Assembly (NCBI RefSeq): GCF_028473145.1
Contig: NZ_CP092370.1
Location: 1,426,001-1,490,000, forward strand
From: Flavobacterium sp. CBA20B-1
Lineage (GTDB): Bacteria > Bacteroidota > Bacteroidia > Flavobacteriales > Flavobacteriaceae
Reading direction: 5' to 3'
DNA: 64,000 bases
Part shown: positions 17,284 through 25,772 of the stretch, piece after piece
How the letters are laid out: each line of letters starts with the position of its first letter
Numbering within the stretch: position 1 is the first letter of the stretch
Notes under the pieces: model-generated
What the model was told of the DNA's origin: nothing
The model's database searches: none
Seen by the model: only the letters and a program-made list of their open reading frames with translations
Made by a program: the position numbers and the translations under genes

Positions 17284-18535
17284 TTTGTAAAGATTCTAAT
17301 TGAAACACTTTTCCAATCCATTCGATGCTTTCGTCCACTTCGGTTTCATCATCTTTTAAATGATTGGCAAAATGTGTGGTGATTTTTTGAATAAGGCGGC
17401 TTGTAATCAATTCTGCCTGTTCTTCATCAAAATTATTTATTTTCTTTTTGTGGTATTTTAATTCGTTTTGCTTCATCTCTTCCAATTTGGCTTTCAAGGC
17501 GTGAATGGTCGGAGCAAACTTTCGGGCTTGTGTCCAAGTGATGAATTCGTGTTTCACTTCTTCAATGATTGCCATGGCTTGTGGCACATATTGCTTGCGT
17601 TTTTCCAAGGTGTCATCGGTCATTTGCGATAAAGTGTCTAGATGAATCAGTTCCACGCCGTTTGTTTCCAAAACATTTTCATTCACATTTTTTGGAATGG
17701 ATAAATCTAAAATCAACAACGGTTTTTTTAGATTAAGCAGTTCTTTGTCGATGGTAGGGTTTTGAGCACCAGTGGCAACAATCAACACGTCGGTATTTTG
17801 AATTTCGGCTTGCAAATCAGCATAATCTTTTACGATTAAGTTAAACTTGCCTGCAATTTTCTGTGCTTTGTCTTTGGTGCGATTAATCAACGTAATATGA
17901 CTGTTTTTGGTATGCTTTACAAGGTTTTCGCAGGTGTTTCTACCAATTTTTCCCGTTCCAAACAATAAAATATTTTTGTCTTTTATGTTGGAAACGTTCT
18001 TCAAAATATAGTGAACCGAAGCAAAAGATACCGAAGTGGCACCTGTGCTTATTTCGGTTTCGTTTTTAATGCGTTTGCTTGCCTGAATTACCGAATTTAC
18101 CAATCGTTCAAAATAGTTGTTGGTTAATCCTTTTTCTCGTGCAGCAATAAAACCGGTTTTAACTTGGCTTATAATTTCAAAATCGCCTAATATTTGGCTA
18201 TCCATACCAGTACCCACTTTGAAAAGATGCGAAACGGCTTCGTTGTTTTTGTGCACATACGCAACACGCTGAAAATCGTCAATAGTTCCACTGCTGTGTG
18301 CACACAATAATGAAATCAATTGAAAAGGATGTTCTGCAAAACCATACAATTCGGTTCTATTACAAGTAGAAATAGCCATAACCGACGAAATTCCCTGTAA
18401 GTGGGCATCTGCCAACAAATCTAATTTTGCTTGTTCGCTTAAGCTGAATTTGCCTCGCATTTCTGCATCGGCTTTTTTATAGCTTAACCCAACCACATAA
18501 AAATGCGACGGTTTTATATCGTTGTTGTTTTTCAT
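17276..18535 (-). CDS. hemA: Glutamyl-tRNA reductase
   Basis: 419 residues. Reduces glutamyl-tRNA to glutamate-1-semialdehyde, the first committed step of the C5 pathway. The catalytic Cys58 lies in MAISTCNRTELYGF. The binding loop HLFKVGTGMDSQILGD is intact, and the NADPH-binding domain carries LFGTGKIGRNTCENLVKHT. The dimerisation helix region is near the C-terminus. It is the first gene of the minus-strand hem operon. The partner hemL (aminomutase) is not in the window. A -7 promoter element lies 26 bp upstream. Confidence 0.97.
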   Translation of the reverse strand: MKNNNDIKPSHFYVVGLSYKKADAEMRGKFSLSEQAKLDLLADAHLQGISSVMAISTCNRTELYGFAEHPFQLISLLCAHSSGTIDDFQRVAYVHKNNEAVSHLFKVGTGMDSQILGDFEIISQVKTGFIAAREKGLTNNYFERLVNSVIQASKRIKNETEISTGATSVSFASVHYILKNVSNIKDKNILLFGTGKIGRNTCENLVKHTKNSHITLINRTKDKAQKIAGKFNLIVKDYADLQAEIQNTDVLIVATGAQNPTIDKELLNLKKPLLILDLSIPKNVNENVLETNGVELIHLDTLSQMTDDTLEKRKQYVPQAMAIIEEVKHEFITWTQARKFAPTIHALKAKLEEMKQNELKYHKKKINNFDEEQAELITSRLIQKITTHFANHLKDDETEVDESIEWIGKVFQLESLQND

Positions 18536-18560
18536 TCTTTACTTTTGTAATAAAGTGCTA

Positions 18561-18568
18561 CAAATTTA
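18561..18568 (-). promoter_or_regulatory. -7 element of the hemA operon promoter
   Basis: Read on the minus strand, TAAATTTG matches TAnnTTTG exactly, 26 bp before the hemA ATG. No clear TTG is found at -33, so an activator such as the divergent AraC-type protein may be needed. That last point is inference. Confidence 0.5.
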
Positions 18569-18638
18569 CAGGCTTCGTTTGAATTAAAATAACGCTAAAA
18601 GGACTAATTATAACCTTTGAGTTATTTTTACACTAACA

Positions 18639-18671
18639 TTGCGGTACTTTTCTTAAAAAGGCTTACATTTG
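18639..18671 (+). promoter_or_regulatory. Promoter of the AraC-type regulator gene
   Basis: TTG at 18639-18641 and TACATTTG (exact TAnnTTTG) at 18664-18671 with a 22-bp spacer. The leader before the ATG at 18767 is about 90 bases. The hemA -7 box lies about 100 bp away facing the other way, so both arms of the hem locus can be controlled from this gap. Confidence 0.55.
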
Positions 18672-18766
18672 CTGTGTTAAAACGATTATTTTGAATCTAT
18701 ATTTAGAACTATTCTAAATAAAATAATCTCGAGTTGTGTTTGTCTAATAAAAATAAAAATAACGCT

Positions 18767-19636
18767 ATGAGTACTCAAGAAGATGTTATTTTAGAAGATG
18801 ACTTTATCTGCATCCGTTTAAAGAACGAAAGCGATAATTTACAGATAGTTACGAAAGATGTGGGCAATGAAGTGTTGCAATTTCATTTTATGTTGAAAGG
18901 CAGCAGCAAGTTTATTTTTAACAATGGTTCTTATGCCATGCCGGTGAACGAAGAAAATAGTTTAACACTGTATAATCCCCAAAAAAATTTACCGATTTAC
19001 TTGGAACTTCAGCCTCATTCGTGGATTATTTCAATTATAATATCGATTAAAAAATTCCACAGTCTTTTTTCAACTGAAGCAGAATTTATTCCTTTTTTAA
19101 ATAAGGATACCATCAATAGAAAACATTATGCCCAAAATGGTATTACACCTTCTATGGCAGTGGTTTTGTATCAAATAATGAATTTTAACCTACATTCATC
19201 GGTAAAAAAACTGTACTATAAGGCTAAGGTTTACGAACTTTTAAGTTTGCTTTTCAACAAGCCCGAAGGGGAAGAAGATGAAAGCTGCCCGTTTAAAACC
19301 GATGAAGAGGAAATCATGAAGATTAAACAAGCAAAAGATATTCTCATTAAAAATATGGCCGAACCACCCACTCTGCAAAAGCTTGCCGATGAAATTGGAT
19401 TGAATATTAAAAAATTAAAACAAGGCTTTAAGCAAGTTTATGGCGATACCGTATATGGTTTTTTGTTTGATTATAAAATGGAATATGCCCGAAAATTATT
19501 AGATAGTGGCACCTATAATGTAAACGAAGTGGGCATTCGCATAGGCTACAGCACTGCCAGCCATTTTATTGCCGCTTTTAAGAAAAAATTTGGCACAACG
19601 CCTAAAAAATATTTAATGTCGTTAACCGCAAATTAA
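18767..19636 (+). CDS. AraC-family regulator with Cys-Pro motif, candidate haem regulator
   Basis: 289 residues from the ATG at 18767 (MSTQEDVILEDDF); a TTG start 11 codons earlier is unlikely. Residues 1-165 are a cupin-like sensory region (QFHFMLKGSSKFIFNN, LTLYNPQKNLPIYLELQP). Residues about 185-286 form the double helix-turn-helix AraC domain: PPTLQKLADEIGLNIKKLKQ and VNEVGIRIGYSTASHFIAAF, then GTTPKKYL. The linker between them is acidic and holds Cys174-Pro175 in DESCPFKTD. Cys-Pro is the core of haem regulatory motifs. The gene stands between the hemA operon (divergent) and hemH-hemJ (downstream, same strand). Control of the hem locus is likely; haem sensing is a hypothesis. Confidence 0.9.
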   Translation: MSTQEDVILEDDFICIRLKNESDNLQIVTKDVGNEVLQFHFMLKGSSKFIFNNGSYAMPVNEENSLTLYNPQKNLPIYLELQPHSWIISIIISIKKFHSLFSTEAEFIPFLNKDTINRKHYAQNGITPSMAVVLYQIMNFNLHSSVKKLYYKAKVYELLSLLFNKPEGEEDESCPFKTDEEEIMKIKQAKDILIKNMAEPPTLQKLADEIGLNIKKLKQGFKQVYGDTVYGFLFDYKMEYARKLLDSGTYNVNEVGIRIGYSTASHFIAAFKKKFGTTPKKYLMSLTAN

Positions 19637-19708
19637 TAAATTAAAAAATGTAAAAAAGCTTTGCCTAAGTTCTAAAATCTAACAAAGCTAAATGATAAAA
19701 ACAAAGAA

Positions 19709-20722
19709 ATGAAAGGAGTTTTATTAGTAAATTTAGGTTCGCCTGAAAGTCCAACACCAAAAGATGTAAAGCCATATTTAGACGAATTTTTAATGGATAA
19801 ATATGTAATCGATGTTCCGTATCTGTTGCGGGCTTTAATCGTTAGAGGTTTTATTTTAAGAAAGCGTCCTGAAAATTCGGCGCATGCTTATGCACAAATC
19901 TGGACCGATGAAGGTTCGCCTTTGATTGTTTTTTCTAAAAGAATGCATGAAAAGGTGAAAAAACAAGTGGACATTCCCGTTGCTTTAGCCATGCGATACG
20001 GCACCATGACTATTGAAAAAGGCTTGCAAGAACTAAAAGAACAAGGAGTGACCGATGTGATGCTTTTAGCTCTGTATCCGCAATACGCCATGGCATCAAC
20101 CACCACTATTTGGGCTTTGGCTGATGAATTGGTTGCTACCAAATTCCCGGAAATGAAATTGACCAAAGTTCCCGCTTTTTACAACAAACCCGATTTTATT
20201 CAAGCTTTGGCAAATTCCATTAAAAAACATTTGGAAGGATATGATTACGACCACTTATTGTTTTCGTACCACGGAATTCCAAAACGCCATATCCGCAAAA
20301 CTGATGTAACCAAATCGCATTGCAAAATTGATGGTTCTTGTTGCAATACTCCATCGCCTGCACACGAATTTTGCTACCGTCACCAATGTTTTGAAACCAC
20401 CAAACAAGTGGTTAAATTGCTGGGAATTCCTGAGGGCAAATACAGTGAAACTTTTCAATCCAGATTGGCTGGTGACAAATGGTTAACACCCTATACCGAT
20501 GTGGAAATTAACAAAATGCCTGCAAAAGGAATTAAAAAATTAGCGGTTGTAACGCCTGCTTTCGTGGCAGACTGTTTAGAAACTTTAGAAGAAATTGCCA
20601 TGCGCGCTAACGAAGATTTTAAGGCGCATGGAGGTGAAGAATTTTTTGCCGTTCCTTGTTTGAACGATGAAGACGAATGGTGTGGTGTAGTAGCCAATTG
20701 GATTAAAGATTTTAATAAATAA
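19709..20722 (+). CDS. hemH: Ferrochelatase
   Basis: 337 residues. Inserts iron into protoporphyrin IX to form haem. The start is GVLLVNLGSPESPTPKDVKP. The catalytic His188 is in SYHGIPKRHI, and Glu residues of the C-terminal lobe lie in DCLETLEEIA. Between residues 205 and 227 there are five cysteines (205, 211, 212, 222, 227) in the segment after the catalytic His. Internal cysteine clusters of this kind hold a [2Fe-2S] centre in some bacterial ferrochelatases. The gene starts 72 bp after the AraC gene, and a weak hairpin (AGCTTTG/CAAAGCT, 19658-19689) lies in the gap. hemJ follows after 69 bp. Confidence 0.97.
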   Translation: MKGVLLVNLGSPESPTPKDVKPYLDEFLMDKYVIDVPYLLRALIVRGFILRKRPENSAHAYAQIWTDEGSPLIVFSKRMHEKVKKQVDIPVALAMRYGTMTIEKGLQELKEQGVTDVMLLALYPQYAMASTTTIWALADELVATKFPEMKLTKVPAFYNKPDFIQALANSIKKHLEGYDYDHLLFSYHGIPKRHIRKTDVTKSHCKIDGSCCNTPSPAHEFCYRHQCFETTKQVVKLLGIPEGKYSETFQSRLAGDKWLTPYTDVEINKMPAKGIKKLAVVTPAFVADCLETLEEIAMRANEDFKAHGGEEFFAVPCLNDEDEWCGVVANWIKDFNK

Positions 20723-20791
20723 ATGGTTTTAGGTTTCAAGTTTAAAAAGCGGTAATAACCTGAAACCTGAACTTAAAACAAATTTTATTCT

Positions 20792-21325
20792 ATGTATCTG
20801 TATTTAAAGGCTTTACACATTATTTTTGTAGTTTGCTGGTTTGCCGGACTTTTTTACATTGTGCGCCTGTTTGTATATTATGCAGAAGCACAATTGAAAC
20901 CAACAGTTGAAAAGGAAATTCTTTCCAATCAATACCAAATAATGACTCACAGATTGTGGTACATCATCACGTTTCCATCTGCTATTTTAGCAACTATTTT
21001 TGGCGTGTGGATGCTTATCGAAAATGCATCGTTGTTGAAAATGCCTTGGATGCATGTAAAGCTACTTTTTGTTTTGTTGCTTTGGTTGTATCATTTTAAA
21101 TGTCAACAATTTGTAACTCAAATCAAAAATAAAAACCTAACCAAAACAAGTTCGTTTTTCAGAATTTGGAACGAAGGTGCCACTATAATCCTTTTTTCAG
21201 TAGTTTTTTTAGTAATTTTAAAAAGTGCAATTAATTGGATTTTTGGTGTAGTGGGCATTATTGGTTTATCATTACTGCTTATGCTGGGAATTAAATTTTA
21301 TAAAAAAATACGCACTAAAAGCTAG
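20792..21325 (+). CDS. hemJ: Protoporphyrinogen IX oxidase HemJ
   Basis: 177 residues with four or five transmembrane helices. The HemJ/UPF0093 signatures are YLKALHIIFVVCWFAGLFYI with the conserved His, RLFVYYAEAQ, RLWYIITFPSAILATIFGVW, and PWMHVKLLFVLLLWLYH with the second conserved His. HemJ oxidises protoporphyrinogen IX to protoporphyrin IX in the inner membrane and is itself a haem protein. It completes the pathway between HemF and HemH. A short C-terminal basic tail (KFYKKIRTKS) ends 8 bp before the histidine kinase gene. Confidence 0.92.
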   Translation: MYLYLKALHIIFVVCWFAGLFYIVRLFVYYAEAQLKPTVEKEILSNQYQIMTHRLWYIITFPSAILATIFGVWMLIENASLLKMPWMHVKLLFVLLLWLYHFKCQQFVTQIKNKNLTKTSSFFRIWNEGATIILFSVVFLVILKSAINWIFGVVGIIGLSLLLMLGIKFYKKIRTKS

Positions 21326-21333
21326 TTTGTTTC

Positions 21334-22806
21334 ATGGCGCATCCATTCAGTATAAAAAGAACGTCGTTGCAGGTAAGAATTTTCATAGCCATGATTTTTC
21401 TTACCATCATCTCGTCTGTTTTGATTGCAATGGTTACTATTTATCAATTTAAAAAAGAAGCGCGTAACTATCATCAAGATCGATTGCTGCGAAAAGAAGA
21501 CGCCGTAAACGAACATGTGAACTTTATTCTACAAACCACTCCTCTACCCGTTTGTACCGAAAATTTACCTTTAATTTTTAAGGATAAAATATTTGAACTT
21601 TCTACCATTCATAACATACAAATTAATATTTATGATTTAAAAGGAAAGCTTTTAATGACATCGAAAGGAAATTTTGTGGTTGATAAAGTGAATAATGAAA
21701 AAATTTCGCCGACTGTTTTAAAAATTATTGAAACCACCAGCACCAAACGCTTTACCGATTTGCGAATTATTGATGGAATCACCTATCGTTCTGCATATAA
21801 TTATATAAAAGACCGTCGTTTTAAACCTTTGGGAATTATCAGCATGCCGGTTGCCGAAGAAACTTCGTATTATGAAAAACAACTAAACAGCTTTTTAATT
21901 CTGTTTGGTCAAATTTATATTTTTGTTATTATTTTGGCGATATTTCTTGCCTACATTCTATCGAATTACATCACCAAATCCATTCAATTAATCAGCGAAC
22001 GCATCCAAAAAACCAACATCAATCGAAAAAATGAAAAGATTAAAGTACAAAACACTTCCTACGAAATTGAAACCTTAATCAATTCCTACAATGAAATGGT
22101 GGACAAATTGGAAGAATCGGCTGAAAAATTGGCACAAAGTCAACGCGAAATGGCGTGGAGAGAAATGGCAAAACAAGTAGCTCACGAAATTAAAAATCCA
22201 TTGACACCTATGAAATTATCGGTGCAAAGTTTTCAACGAAAATTTAATCCCGATGACGAAAAAGTAAACGAAAAAATAAAAGATTTTTGCGATACCATGG
22301 TTCAGCAAATTGATACAATGAGTGCAGTAGCATCCGCATTTTCTAATTTTGCATCGATGCCGGCCCAGCAAAACACCCAAATAAATGTGGTGAAAGTGGT
22401 GCAATTGGCTTTGGATATTTTTAACGAAGATTTTATTAAATTTCAATCTACCGAAGATGAAATCATAGCGGTTTTTGATCAATCGCAAATTATTCGCATT
22501 ATTAATAACTTAGTTAAAAATGCCATTCAAGCCATTCCATCATACGAACCGTTTCCTCGCATTTTGGTGAAAGTTGCGCGCAAAAACGATGCGGTTTTAA
22601 TAAGCATTTCTGACAACGGAACCGGAATTGCAAACGATATAAAAGATAAAATTTTTGAACCAAAATTCACCACCAAAACAAGCGGCATGGGGCTTGGCTT
22701 AGCAATGATTAAAAACATGATCGAAGCTTACGGTGGTACTATTCACTTTGAAACCATGATTGATAAAGGCACCACGTTTTATGTGCAATTACCCATTACT
22801 AATTAA
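21334..22806 (+). CDS. Sensor histidine kinase, orphan
   Basis: 490 residues. A first membrane helix lies at about residues 15-38, a periplasmic sensor region of about 150 residues follows, and a second helix sits at about 187-210. Then come a HAMP-like linker and a coiled region. The HisKA box is HEIKNPLTPMKLSVQSF with phospho-acceptor His284. The ATPase part has the N box NLVKNAIQAIPSYE, the G1 box DNGTGIANDIKDKIFEPKF and the G2 box GMGLGLAMIKN. This is the NtrY/NtrB-like subtype. No response regulator is nearby. It starts 8 bp after hemJ, so it is probably expressed with the haem genes, and its signal is unknown. Confidence 0.9.
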   Translation: MAHPFSIKRTSLQVRIFIAMIFLTIISSVLIAMVTIYQFKKEARNYHQDRLLRKEDAVNEHVNFILQTTPLPVCTENLPLIFKDKIFELSTIHNIQINIYDLKGKLLMTSKGNFVVDKVNNEKISPTVLKIIETTSTKRFTDLRIIDGITYRSAYNYIKDRRFKPLGIISMPVAEETSYYEKQLNSFLILFGQIYIFVIILAIFLAYILSNYITKSIQLISERIQKTNINRKNEKIKVQNTSYEIETLINSYNEMVDKLEESAEKLAQSQREMAWREMAKQVAHEIKNPLTPMKLSVQSFQRKFNPDDEKVNEKIKDFCDTMVQQIDTMSAVASAFSNFASMPAQQNTQINVVKVVQLALDIFNEDFIKFQSTEDEIIAVFDQSQIIRIINNLVKNAIQAIPSYEPFPRILVKVARKNDAVLISISDNGTGIANDIKDKIFEPKFTTKTSGMGLGLAMIKNMIEAYGGTIHFETMIDKGTTFYVQLPITN

Positions 22807-22819
22807 AAATGATACCATA

Positions 22820-23602
22820 ATGCTATTTGAAAACATTTTAACAGAGAAAAACAACGCTGTGGCGACCATTACCATAAATCGTCCCACAAAATTAAACGCT
22901 TTAAACAAAGCAACTATCGAAGAACTGCACCAAGCATTTAAAGAATTTGAAAGCGATAAAGAGGTGCGCGCAATCATTATTACCGGTTCGGGTGAAAAAG
23001 CATTTGTTGCAGGAGCAGATATTTCTGAATTTGCAAGTTTTAACACATCCGAAGGATCAGAATTGGCACGAAAAGGGCAAGAATTATTGTTCAATTTAGT
23101 GGAAAATCTTGAAACTCCTGTGATTGCTGCCGTGAACGGATTTGCTTTAGGAGGCGGATTAGAGCTGGCAATGGCTGCACATATTCGTATTGCATCAGAC
23201 AATGCTAAAATGGGCTTACCCGAAGTGACACTAGGTGTGATTCCAGGATATGGTGGCACCCAACGCTTACCACAGCTTATTGGTAAAGGCAGAGCCAACG
23301 AATTGATTATGACTGCACAAATGATTGATGCGCCCACAGCATTGTCTTTTGGATTGATAAACCACATGGTGGCACAACCTGAATTAATGGATAAAGCCCA
23401 AGAATTAGCCTTTAAAATTGCTAAAAACTCACCAACGGCAATCGCACAAGCAATTAAGGCAGTGAATGCAAACTTTAAAGATGGCGTAAATGGATTTAAC
23501 ACCGAAATTGATCGTTTTGGTTACTGTTTTGGAACAGCCGATTTTAAAGAAGGAACTACTGCTTTTTTAGAAAAACGCAAAGCCGAGTTTAAAGGAAATT
23601 AA
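22820..23602 (+). CDS. Enoyl-CoA hydratase / crotonase
   Basis: 260 residues from the ATG at 22820 (MLFENILTEKNNAVATITIN). A longer reading from 22760 overlaps the kinase gene and is not the family start. Adds water to 2-enoyl-CoA, in fatty-acid oxidation or butyrate-type metabolism. The oxyanion-hole segments are AFVAGADISEFASF and NGFALGGGLELAMAAHIRIA. The two glutamates expected in catalysis lie in the LGGGLELA and MGLPEVTLGVIPGYGGTQRL segments. It ends FKEGTTAFLEKRKAEFKG, as in the short-chain crotonases. It starts 13 bp after the histidine kinase gene, and a strong terminator follows. Confidence 0.93.
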   Translation: MLFENILTEKNNAVATITINRPTKLNALNKATIEELHQAFKEFESDKEVRAIIITGSGEKAFVAGADISEFASFNTSEGSELARKGQELLFNLVENLETPVIAAVNGFALGGGLELAMAAHIRIASDNAKMGLPEVTLGVIPGYGGTQRLPQLIGKGRANELIMTAQMIDAPTALSFGLINHMVAQPELMDKAQELAFKIAKNSPTAIAQAIKAVNANFKDGVNGFNTEIDRFGYCFGTADFKEGTTAFLEKRKAEFKGN

Positions 23603-23618
23603 AGTAAAAAAAACAAAA

Positions 23619-23653
23619 AAATCCTGTATCTTTTTACGATACAGGATTTTATA
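23619..23653. terminator. Bidirectional hairpin terminator
   Basis: AATCCTGTATC and GATACAGGATT pair around a seven-base loop, with A-rich sequence on one side and TTTT on the other. It lies between the convergent crotonase gene and lipoprotein gene. Confidence 0.85.
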
Positions 23654-23667
23654 TCTAAACCAATGAT

Positions 23668-24135
23668 TTAGTTTGTTTTCATTTTTTCTAAGGTTTTGTT
23701 GTAACCTTCTTCTACATCTTTACCTACTTCTTTTGCTTTTTGGCCTACTTTGTCGGCACCTTCTTCAACTTTGTTAGCGGCATTGTTTATACCGTCTTTC
23801 ATGTCGTTTGCAGCTTGGTTTACTCCTTCTTTTAGGTTTTGCCAAGAATTTTTAGCTTCGTCGCGCACTTTTATTGCAGCAGCCTCGGCTTTTTTGTCGC
23901 CTTTTTCAATAGCAGCTTGTACGTCTGCTTCGGCTTTTTCATACTTCATTTTTGCTTCGTCAAGCTCTGCTTGAACCTCTGGATCTACCACCATTGTTGT
24001 ATCTTCCGTAGTCACAGTAGTTTCGGTATTTAACGAATCAATTGTGGTTTCGGTTGTAGTGGTGGTTTCTTTTTTACATGATGCAAATGCTACCAATCCG
24101 GCTACAACAGCTGTTAATAAAATGCTCTTTTTCAT
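23668..24135 (-). CDS. Helical lipoprotein with LEA-like repeats
   Basis: 155 residues. The lipobox is VAFASC with Cys20. A Thr/Glu-rich spacer of about 35 residues (KKETTTTTETT...) follows. From about residue 60 to the end there is a charged amphipathic helix rich in Ala, Lys and Glu, with 11-residue-like periodicity (KYEKAEADVQAAIEKGDKK, NNAANKVEEGADKVGQKAKE). This resembles LEA/YtxH-type stress proteins. It is a membrane-anchored periplasmic protein of unknown role. Confidence 0.8.
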   Translation of the reverse strand: MKKSILLTAVVAGLVAFASCKKETTTTTETTIDSLNTETTVTTEDTTMVVDPEVQAELDEAKMKYEKAEADVQAAIEKGDKKAEAAAIKVRDEAKNSWQNLKEGVNQAANDMKDGINNAANKVEEGADKVGQKAKEVGKDVEEGYNKTLEKMKTN

Positions 24136-24212
24136 ATTTTTTGATATTTTGAATTTATGTAAAGTTACAAAAAAATAAATACATCAAAATATCAACCGCT
24201 TTCTAAGCACTT

Positions 24213-24902
24213 TTAGTCGCCATTGTAATTAGGGTTATTATAGAAATTCATCTGCCTTTTAATGGCGTTTTTTCTACGCTCGATATATCGCGAACTGTTT
24301 TTTGCTTTGTAAACTCTTGGGTTGGGAAGAATTGCTGCAATAGCGGCGGCTTCGGCTTTGGTAAGATTTTTTGCCGATTTATTAAACCAATGTTGCGAAG
24401 CTGCTTCGATTCCGTAAATGCCATTGCCCATTTCAATAGAGTTCAAATACACTTCCATAATGCGTTCTTTTCCCCAAACAATTTCGATTAAAACCGTAAA
24501 ATAGGCTTCTAAACCTTTTCGCAAGTAACTTCTTCCCGGCCAAAGAAAAACATTTTTGGCGGTTTGCTGGCTTATGGTGCTTCCACCCTTAATTTTTTTT
24601 CCTTTTTGATTATTTTTATATGCTTTTTCAATCGCTTTTACATCAAAGCCATTGTGGGTGGTAAACTTACCGTCTTCGCTCGCAATTACGGCTTTTTGTA
24701 TAGGAATTCCCATTTCATCGATCGCAATCCAATCGTGCTTCCAAACCAAATCTTTATCGCCGCCCATTTGCTCAAAAGTGCGGATAAACATCAACGGTGT
24801 AAATGGCACAGGAACAAATTTAAAAAGCACCACTAAACCTATACTAATACCGAAAAAATATAAAAGTACTTTGCCTATGAATCTTAAAATTTTCTTAATC
24901 AT
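24213..24902 (-). CDS. mtgA: Monofunctional biosynthetic peptidoglycan transglycosylase
   Basis: 229 residues from the ATG at 24902; an upstream in-frame start adds three residues. One N-terminal membrane helix (ILRFIGKVLLYFFGISIGLVVLF) anchors the GT51 catalytic domain in the periplasm. The motifs are present: AVIASEDGKFTTHNGFD with the catalytic Glu, then KGGSTISQQTAKNVFLWPGR, then KERIMEVYLNSIEMGNGIYG. There is no transpeptidase domain, so it polymerises lipid II without cross-linking. DedA lies 33 bp upstream on the same strand. Confidence 0.95.
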   Translation of the reverse strand: MIKKILRFIGKVLLYFFGISIGLVVLFKFVPVPFTPLMFIRTFEQMGGDKDLVWKHDWIAIDEMGIPIQKAVIASEDGKFTTHNGFDVKAIEKAYKNNQKGKKIKGGSTISQQTAKNVFLWPGRSYLRKGLEAYFTVLIEIVWGKERIMEVYLNSIEMGNGIYGIEAASQHWFNKSAKNLTKAEAAAIAAILPNPRVYKAKNSSRYIERRKNAIKRQMNFYNNPNYNGD

Positions 24903-24934
24903 AATACACAAAAAAAGGGATGTAAATATACTCC

Positions 24935-25621
24935 CTATTTTTTATTTTTTGCTTTTTTATTGTTGATCAGTTTTACAACAAACGGAACAGTCGTTATTAT
25001 AATGATAATAAGAATGATGTATTCTATATAATGTGTTAGATCAAACCCATAGCTGTCTAATAGGAAGCGATACAAGTAATGTCCGGCAAAAATCAGTGAA
25101 AATGCCCATGCAATCGAACTAATGATATTGTAGAACAAGAACTTTTTAAATTCCATATTTGCCACACCCGCAATAATAGGTGTAAAGGTGCGAACAACGG
25201 GTAAAAATCGGGCAAAAATAATGGCACGACCTCCGTGTTTTTCAAAAAAAGCTTTCGATTCTAACAAATACTTCTTTTTAAACAAAAATCCATCTTCTTT
25301 CTGATACAAATAATTGCCACTTTTAGAGCCAAACCAATAGCCAAACAAATTACCAATGATTCCTGCCAAAGCAACTAACGAAGCCACTCCTAAAACATTT
25401 AAAAAATCACTCTCAATAACCACTACTTCGCTTAACAAAGCTTTGCTGTAAATTCCCGATAAAAAAAGCAAACTATCTCCCGGCAAAAAGAAACCTGCAA
25501 GCAAGCCCGTTTCTGCAAAAACAATAAACAAAACAACGTACAAGCCAATTTTGTGGCCCGCTATTTCTAAATTTATGTAGAATTCAGGATTGATTAAATC
25601 GCCCCAGTTAAAATCTTCCAT
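24935..25621 (-). CDS. DedA-family membrane protein
   Basis: 228 residues from the ATG at 25621 (MEDFNWGDLINPEFYINLEI); the 15 extra upstream codons are less likely. About five membrane segments are seen. The DedA signatures are FAETGLLAGFFLPGDSLLFL, GNLFGYWFGSKSGNYLYQ and ARFLPVVRTFTPIIAGVANM. DedA proteins are implicated in lipid flipping (undecaprenyl phosphate or phosphatidylethanolamine). It sits just before mtgA, consistent with a cell-envelope role. Confidence 0.92.
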   Translation of the reverse strand: MEDFNWGDLINPEFYINLEIAGHKIGLYVVLFIVFAETGLLAGFFLPGDSLLFLSGIYSKALLSEVVVIESDFLNVLGVASLVALAGIIGNLFGYWFGSKSGNYLYQKEDGFLFKKKYLLESKAFFEKHGGRAIIFARFLPVVRTFTPIIAGVANMEFKKFLFYNIISSIAWAFSLIFAGHYLYRFLLDSYGFDLTHYIEYIILIIIIITTVPFVVKLINNKKAKNKK

Positions 25622-25772
25622 TATGAATGAATTACGTAGTATTTTTTCGAGCGTGAAATTACTCAATATTTTTTAGTTTTTAGGGATAGCATTCACATAA
25701 AAACAAAACTTTAAGGAATTTTTATCATTTAGAATTTCGTAAATTTAGCGACAATTAAAAACAAATGTTTAC

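Noticed and set aside
10805-21325. Haem locus as a horizontally acquired island
   Set aside because: Base composition and codon style match the flanks, there are no mobile genes or repeats at its borders, and the order looks ancestral for the family.
22789-23502. 237-codon open frame on the minus strand across the crotonase gene
   Set aside because: It is the mirror of a well-conserved crotonase gene and its product has no recognisable domain.
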